Shown here piece by piece: positions 60,991-64,000 of a stretch of DNA of 64,000 nt; position 1 is the stretch's first letter, and the number at the start of each line of letters is the position of its first letter. A program made the position numbers and the translations under genes. Source of the stretch: Candidatus Poribacteria bacterium. Its GTDB lineage: Bacteria; Poribacteria; WGA-4E; PCPOR2b. The DNA lies in NCBI GenBank assembly GCA_028819845.1, contig JAPPKS010000006.1, positions 1-64,000 on the forward strand, written 5' to 3'. The notes below the pieces were generated by a model. The model did no database searches and had not been told where the DNA came from. It worked only from the letters and a program-made list of their open reading frames with translations.

Positions 60991-61006
60991 AACCGAGTTT
61001 CTTCCT

Positions 61007-61040
61007 GAACCCGAGTTTTTTCTTCAAAACTCGGGTTCTT
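61007..61040 (+). terminator. Rho-independent terminator after the helicase
   Basis: GAACCCGAGTTTT and AAAACTCGGGTTC are perfect arms with loop TTCTTC. The stem type (AACCCGAG) is related to those at 15652, 20338 and 26549. Confidence 0.7.
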
Positions 61041-61104
61041 CAACCATTTACAAAAGTTGAAAATTTATCGTAACGTAGAAACGCGAAAGGTTAGGAATAC
61101 CCAA

Positions 61105-61395
61105 ATGGCAACCATCACAACTGAAGAAGTGAAACACGTTGCGGCCCTTGCACGGCTTGAATTCAACGAAGAAGATATTCAGCAGTTCGCCCATCAACTC
61201 GCCCGCATTATAGACTATATTGGAAAGTTGAACGAATTGGATACGGCCGACGTACCGCCGACTTCACATGTCCTTCCTATCCGCAATATCGTCAAAGCGG
61301 ATGCCGCGAAGCCAACCAATCGTCGAGACGATTTTTTGGAAGGCGCCCCAAGCGCCCAGGAAGGATATTTTGAGGTGCCGAAAGTCATTGAGTAA
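61105..61395 (+). CDS. gatC: Aspartyl/glutamyl-tRNA amidotransferase subunit C
   Basis: A 96-residue subunit that stabilises GatA in the transamidosome converting Glu-tRNA(Gln) or Asp-tRNA(Asn) to the amide form. The typical GatC pattern is visible: EEVKHVAALARLEFNEEDIQ, NELDTADVPPTSHVLPIRNI and the tail FEVPKVIE. The start follows AGGAATACCCAA. gatA lies downstream at 61949, separated by two small genes; gatB is not in the window. Confidence 0.92.
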   Translation: MATITTEEVKHVAALARLEFNEEDIQQFAHQLARIIDYIGKLNELDTADVPPTSHVLPIRNIVKADAAKPTNRRDDFLEGAPSAQEGYFEVPKVIE

Positions 61396-61406
61396 ACAGC
61401 GAGGGA

Positions 61407-61640
61407 TTGGAGATTTTACGTAAACGAAGAAAACGCAAAGGAATCGAAACTCTGAAACAGCGGGTACGCGAACATCAAAAGAAAATCGCCGATGAAAAAG
61501 AGAAACCGATTCCTAACAATAACCGAATTAAACATTGGGAAAAAGAATTGCGTGCATTTGAGAATGGTATACTCAAACGAGAACAACAACTGAAGCGCAG
61601 GAGGGGACTATACTATGGCTTCAATAAAATTAACGGCTGA
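61407..61640 (+). CDS. Small basic coiled-coil protein
   Basis: A 77-residue highly basic protein (RKRRKRKGIETLKQRVREHQ, ELRAFENGILKREQQLKRRR). TTG is taken as the start because GAGGGA lies directly upstream, but the assignment is uncertain. It overlaps the next gene by 26 bases. It is between gatC and gatA and is probably co-transcribed with them. No family was recognised. Confidence 0.45.
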   Translation: MEILRKRRKRKGIETLKQRVREHQKKIADEKEKPIPNNNRIKHWEKELRAFENGILKREQQLKRRRGLYYGFNKING

Positions 61641-61923
61641 CATTCCTTTAGACGAGATTGACCGCTTGGATATTCTTCTAAAAAAATACCTTCCGACGCT
61701 TAAAGCGAAGAAACGCGCGATGATTGTCCTTCACTTGATCGACATTGCCGGAGAAATACCAAATTTTGAAAAGTGTTATACCGCACTTGTGCAAAGCGAA
61801 GAAATCTCTGAGGATAATCTCGCTGACTGTATGGAGGAGATGGAAATTTCAATTATCCACATGCTTAATCACATGAAAGACCTGAAGCCGCTGCTCAAGC
61901 AAGCCGTCGATGCGTTGCCATGA
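61615..61923 (+). CDS. Small helical hypothetical protein
   Basis: A 102-residue mostly helical protein; start behind AGGAGGGGACTATACT. The sequence ends [18 protein letters not shown]. The regular charged-hydrophobic pattern ([20 protein letters not shown]) suggests a helical bundle or a protein-interaction module. It lies between the coiled-coil gene and gatA in the same operon. Function is unknown. Confidence 0.6.
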   Translation: MASIKLTADIPLDEIDRLDILLKKYLPTLKAKKRAMIVLHLIDIAGEIPNFEKCYTALVQSEEISEDNLADCMEEMEISIIHMLNHMKDLKPLLKQAVDALP

Positions 61924-61948
61924 TTATCCACAAAGGAGTACACGTTTC

Positions 61949-63409
61949 ATGCCGTTACACGAACTGGCAGCCCACGAACTTCACGAAAAATTGAAAGCGC
62001 GCGAAATCACTTCGGTTGAACTCACGCAATCCGTTTACGACCGGATCAGCGCCGTCGAACGACGGGTACAAGGGTACATCACATTAACGAAGGACATCGC
62101 TTTCGAGCAAGCCGAAGTTGCGGACGCGGGTTTCGAACGCGGGGATGAAATGCAGCCCCTCGCAGGAATTCCAATCGCAGTCAAGGACGTAATCTGTACC
62201 AAAGACGTGTTGACAACCTGCGGCTCCAAGATTCTGCACAACTTCATTTCGCCTTACGACGCCACCGTTATGACTAAAATTCGCCATCAAGGATTTGTAA
62301 TGATCGGCAAGACAAACATGGACGAATTTGCGATGGGGTCATCAACAGAAAATTCAGCGTTTAAAATTACTCGCAATCCCTGGAATCTGGATACCATCCC
62401 CGGTGGTTCAAGCGGCGGATCCGCAGCCGTGGTCGCCGCAGACGCTGCAATCTGCGCCCTCGGATCGGACACTGGCGGTTCAATTCGACAACCCGCCGCG
62501 CTGTGCGGTGTCGTTGGAATGAAGCCGACTTACGGGCGTGTGTCACGGTATGGGCTAGTGGCGTTTGCGTCGTCTTTAGATCAGATTGGCCCCTTCTCTA
62601 AAGATGTGACCGATTGCGCATTGATGCTCAACGCCATCTGTGGGCACGACCCCATGGATTCTACCTCTGTGAATCGTCCCGACACAGACTTCACCCAAAA
62701 CCTAGTCAACGGCATCAGTGGAATCAAAATCGGCATCCCAAAGGAATATTTCATTGAAGGGTTAGATGCAGATGTGGAAGCCAGGGTTCGGGACGCAATT
62801 GAAGTGCTTCGCGGGTGCGGTGCAATCATCAAAGAGATTTCCTTACCCCACACCGAATATGCCATCGCAACATATTACATCATCGCTCCTGCCGAAGCCA
62901 GTGCCAACTTAGCGCGGTACGATGGCGTTCGATTCGGATTTCGTGCCAGTAACGCCGAAAACCTCATTGACATGTACAGAAAGACGCGGAGCCAAGGCTT
63001 CGGAGAAGAAGTTAAACGCCGAATCATGCTCGGTACTTACGCGCTCAGTTCGGGATACTATGATGCCTACTATCTAAAAGCACAAAAAGTACGGACACTG
63101 ATTAAATCCGATTTTGATAGTGCATTTGAAACAGTTGATGTCATCGCCGCACCGACTTCGCCAACACCGGCATTTAAGGTTGGTGAGCGGACAGACGATC
63201 CGTTACAGATGTACCTTTCGGACATTTTAACTACGCCGGCGAGTCTCGCGGGTATACCCGCAATCTCCATGCCGTGCGGTTTGACGCATAGCGGGTTGCC
63301 TGTTGGGTTGCAAATTATCGCCCCGGCGTTTGAGGAGAATAAAATTCTGCGAGTGGCGTACACTTATGAACAACACACCGGACGCCATCAAAAAAAGCCG
63401 AACTTGTGA
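61949..63409 (+). CDS. gatA: Aspartyl/glutamyl-tRNA amidotransferase subunit A
   Basis: A 486-residue amidase-signature enzyme that releases ammonia from glutamine for tRNA amidation. The catalytic lysine is in [12 protein letters not shown]; the [20 protein letters not shown] and [20 protein letters not shown] stretches hold the serine pair (Ser-cisSer-Lys triad). ATG 61949 is chosen with AAAGGAG 10 bases upstream. It works with GatC (61105) and GatB, which is not in the window. Confidence 0.94.
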   Translation: MPLHELAAHELHEKLKAREITSVELTQSVYDRISAVERRVQGYITLTKDIAFEQAEVADAGFERGDEMQPLAGIPIAVKDVICTKDVLTTCGSKILHNFISPYDATVMTKIRHQGFVMIGKTNMDEFAMGSSTENSAFKITRNPWNLDTIPGGSSGGSAAVVAADAAICALGSDTGGSIRQPAALCGVVGMKPTYGRVSRYGLVAFASSLDQIGPFSKDVTDCALMLNAICGHDPMDSTSVNRPDTDFTQNLVNGISGIKIGIPKEYFIEGLDADVEARVRDAIEVLRGCGAIIKEISLPHTEYAIATYYIIAPAEASANLARYDGVRFGFRASNAENLIDMYRKTRSQGFGEEVKRRIMLGTYALSSGYYDAYYLKAQKVRTLIKSDFDSAFETVDVIAAPTSPTPAFKVGERTDDPLQMYLSDILTTPASLAGIPAISMPCGLTHSGLPVGLQIIAPAFEENKILRVAYTYEQHTGRHQKKPNL

Positions 63410-63475
63410 GTCGCAGTGGATACTAAACGGTAGGTGCAATCTCCAAATCGCGAAATCTTTAATGATAGGAGCAAT

Positions 63476-63985
63476 ATGAGCAATTCAAAACCGGCTAACC
63501 TTGTCTTTGTCCCGACAGGCGGACTAATCGGCGCCGTTGCCGGGGGAATGCTTTGGGCAAAGTATGTCCAATGGACAGGCTACACAGCAGGCTGGGTCGC
63601 ATTCGCCATCGGCGTCTTCACTGGACTCGGCGTACTGTTGACAGGCAGATCTCGGGCGGTAAGTGTCTGCTCAATCGCCTCGCTGTTTGCCGTCCTTGGC
63701 ATCATTTTCGGTAAATACCTTGATGTCCGTTGGAACGCTCTCGAACGGATTAAAACTCAACTCATGGACACGCAGGGAATCTCCGCTAATCAAGCTGAAC
63801 CCATAGCGCAGACCATTTTCGCGGGGCATTCTACGTGGGAACTCATGCGGGACCAGATGCAGTGGATAGATTTAATCTTTTACGCCATTGCTGCCTTCAT
63901 CGCGGTTTATGTCGTTCGCAGCCGAGTCCTCCACCGAATTGTCTTCAAATCTAAACAATCAAACATAATAAATCAAGACTCATAA
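63476..63985 (+). CDS. Membrane protein downstream of gatA
   Basis: A 169-residue protein with about four hydrophobic segments (TGGLIGAVAGGMLWAKYV, AGWVAFAIGVFTGLGVLLTG, VSVCSIASLFAVLGIIFGKY, IDLIFYAIAAFIAVYVV) and a soluble loop with TQGISANQAEPIAQTIF. Start behind TAGGAGCAAT. The layout is like uncharacterised small membrane proteins in several phyla. It ends the visible part of the operon. Function is unknown. Confidence 0.65.
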   Translation: MSNSKPANLVFVPTGGLIGAVAGGMLWAKYVQWTGYTAGWVAFAIGVFTGLGVLLTGRSRAVSVCSIASLFAVLGIIFGKYLDVRWNALERIKTQLMDTQGISANQAEPIAQTIFAGHSTWELMRDQMQWIDLIFYAIAAFIAVYVVRSRVLHRIVFKSKQSNIINQDS

Positions 63986-64000
63986 CTTGAAACAAACTAA

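Overview
The window looks like chromosome from a Candidatus Poribacteria (sponge- or seawater-associated) bacterium. This is inferred from protein style: five large secreted proteins end in a FlgD-like tail with the core YPNPFNPETWIPY, an ASGVYFY strand and a basic C-terminus. A PorV-like outer-membrane protein and many small lipoproteins fit the same picture. No rRNA or tRNA was seen, so placement rests on protein character only.

Layout. Positions 1-5100 hold the end of an IS3-type element running off the left edge, an IS3 fragment, and about ten small minus-strand genes (lipoproteins, membrane-anchored repeat proteins, a zinc-ribbon protein, a ribbon-helix-helix regulator). Positions 5184-10996 encode two large secreted proteins (a metzincin-type protease with Ig, LRR and dockerin modules; a CARDB/YWTD-propeller protein). 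A 660-bp repeat then abuts a PAS histidine kinase and its small partner (12698-15235). Positions 15691-23040 hold two paralogous HAF-type secreted proteins around two lipoproteins. Positions 23149-25604 carry small genes and a TonB-domain protein, and 25605-26600 is repeat-rich with a MITE. A WD40/Ig secreted protein follows (26601-28889), then a DnaJ-TPR protein.

Positions 29 to 37.7 kb resemble a cassette array: small co-oriented genes (two orphan ABC substrate-binding lipoproteins, a ribbon-helix-helix protein, sodC, tiny membrane peptides) separated by 70-100 bp imperfect inverted repeats with ends TTATGRCGGG and CCCGTCRCC. A second copy of the 660-bp repeat, a truncated type ISP restriction-modification gene and a terminase-small-subunit-like HTH gene with an attenuator-like leader follow. 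Next come a frameshifted GIY-YIG gene, a GxxExxY gene with a partial duplicate, the PorV plus large secreted protein pair, an amino-acid-binding lipoprotein, and a large membrane protein. A thiC-thiO-thiS operon under a TPP riboswitch ends the minus-strand part.

From 53.7 kb transcription is on the plus strand: a cluster of membrane-anchored EHGG-repeat proteins, several of them broken, then a housekeeping block guaA, pcrA/uvrD, gatC, two small genes, gatA and a membrane protein.

Taken together, the window is a normal housekeeping and vitamin block next to a long accessory region of secreted, lipidated and membrane-anchored proteins, heavily seeded with IS relics, MITEs and short dispersed repeats. 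Several accessory genes carry single frameshifts or nonsense codons, some at homopolymer tracts. The most unusual features are the recurring inverted-repeat spacer family, the EHGG-repeat family with a gene split at a G8 tract, and the leader at 39.7-39.85 kb.
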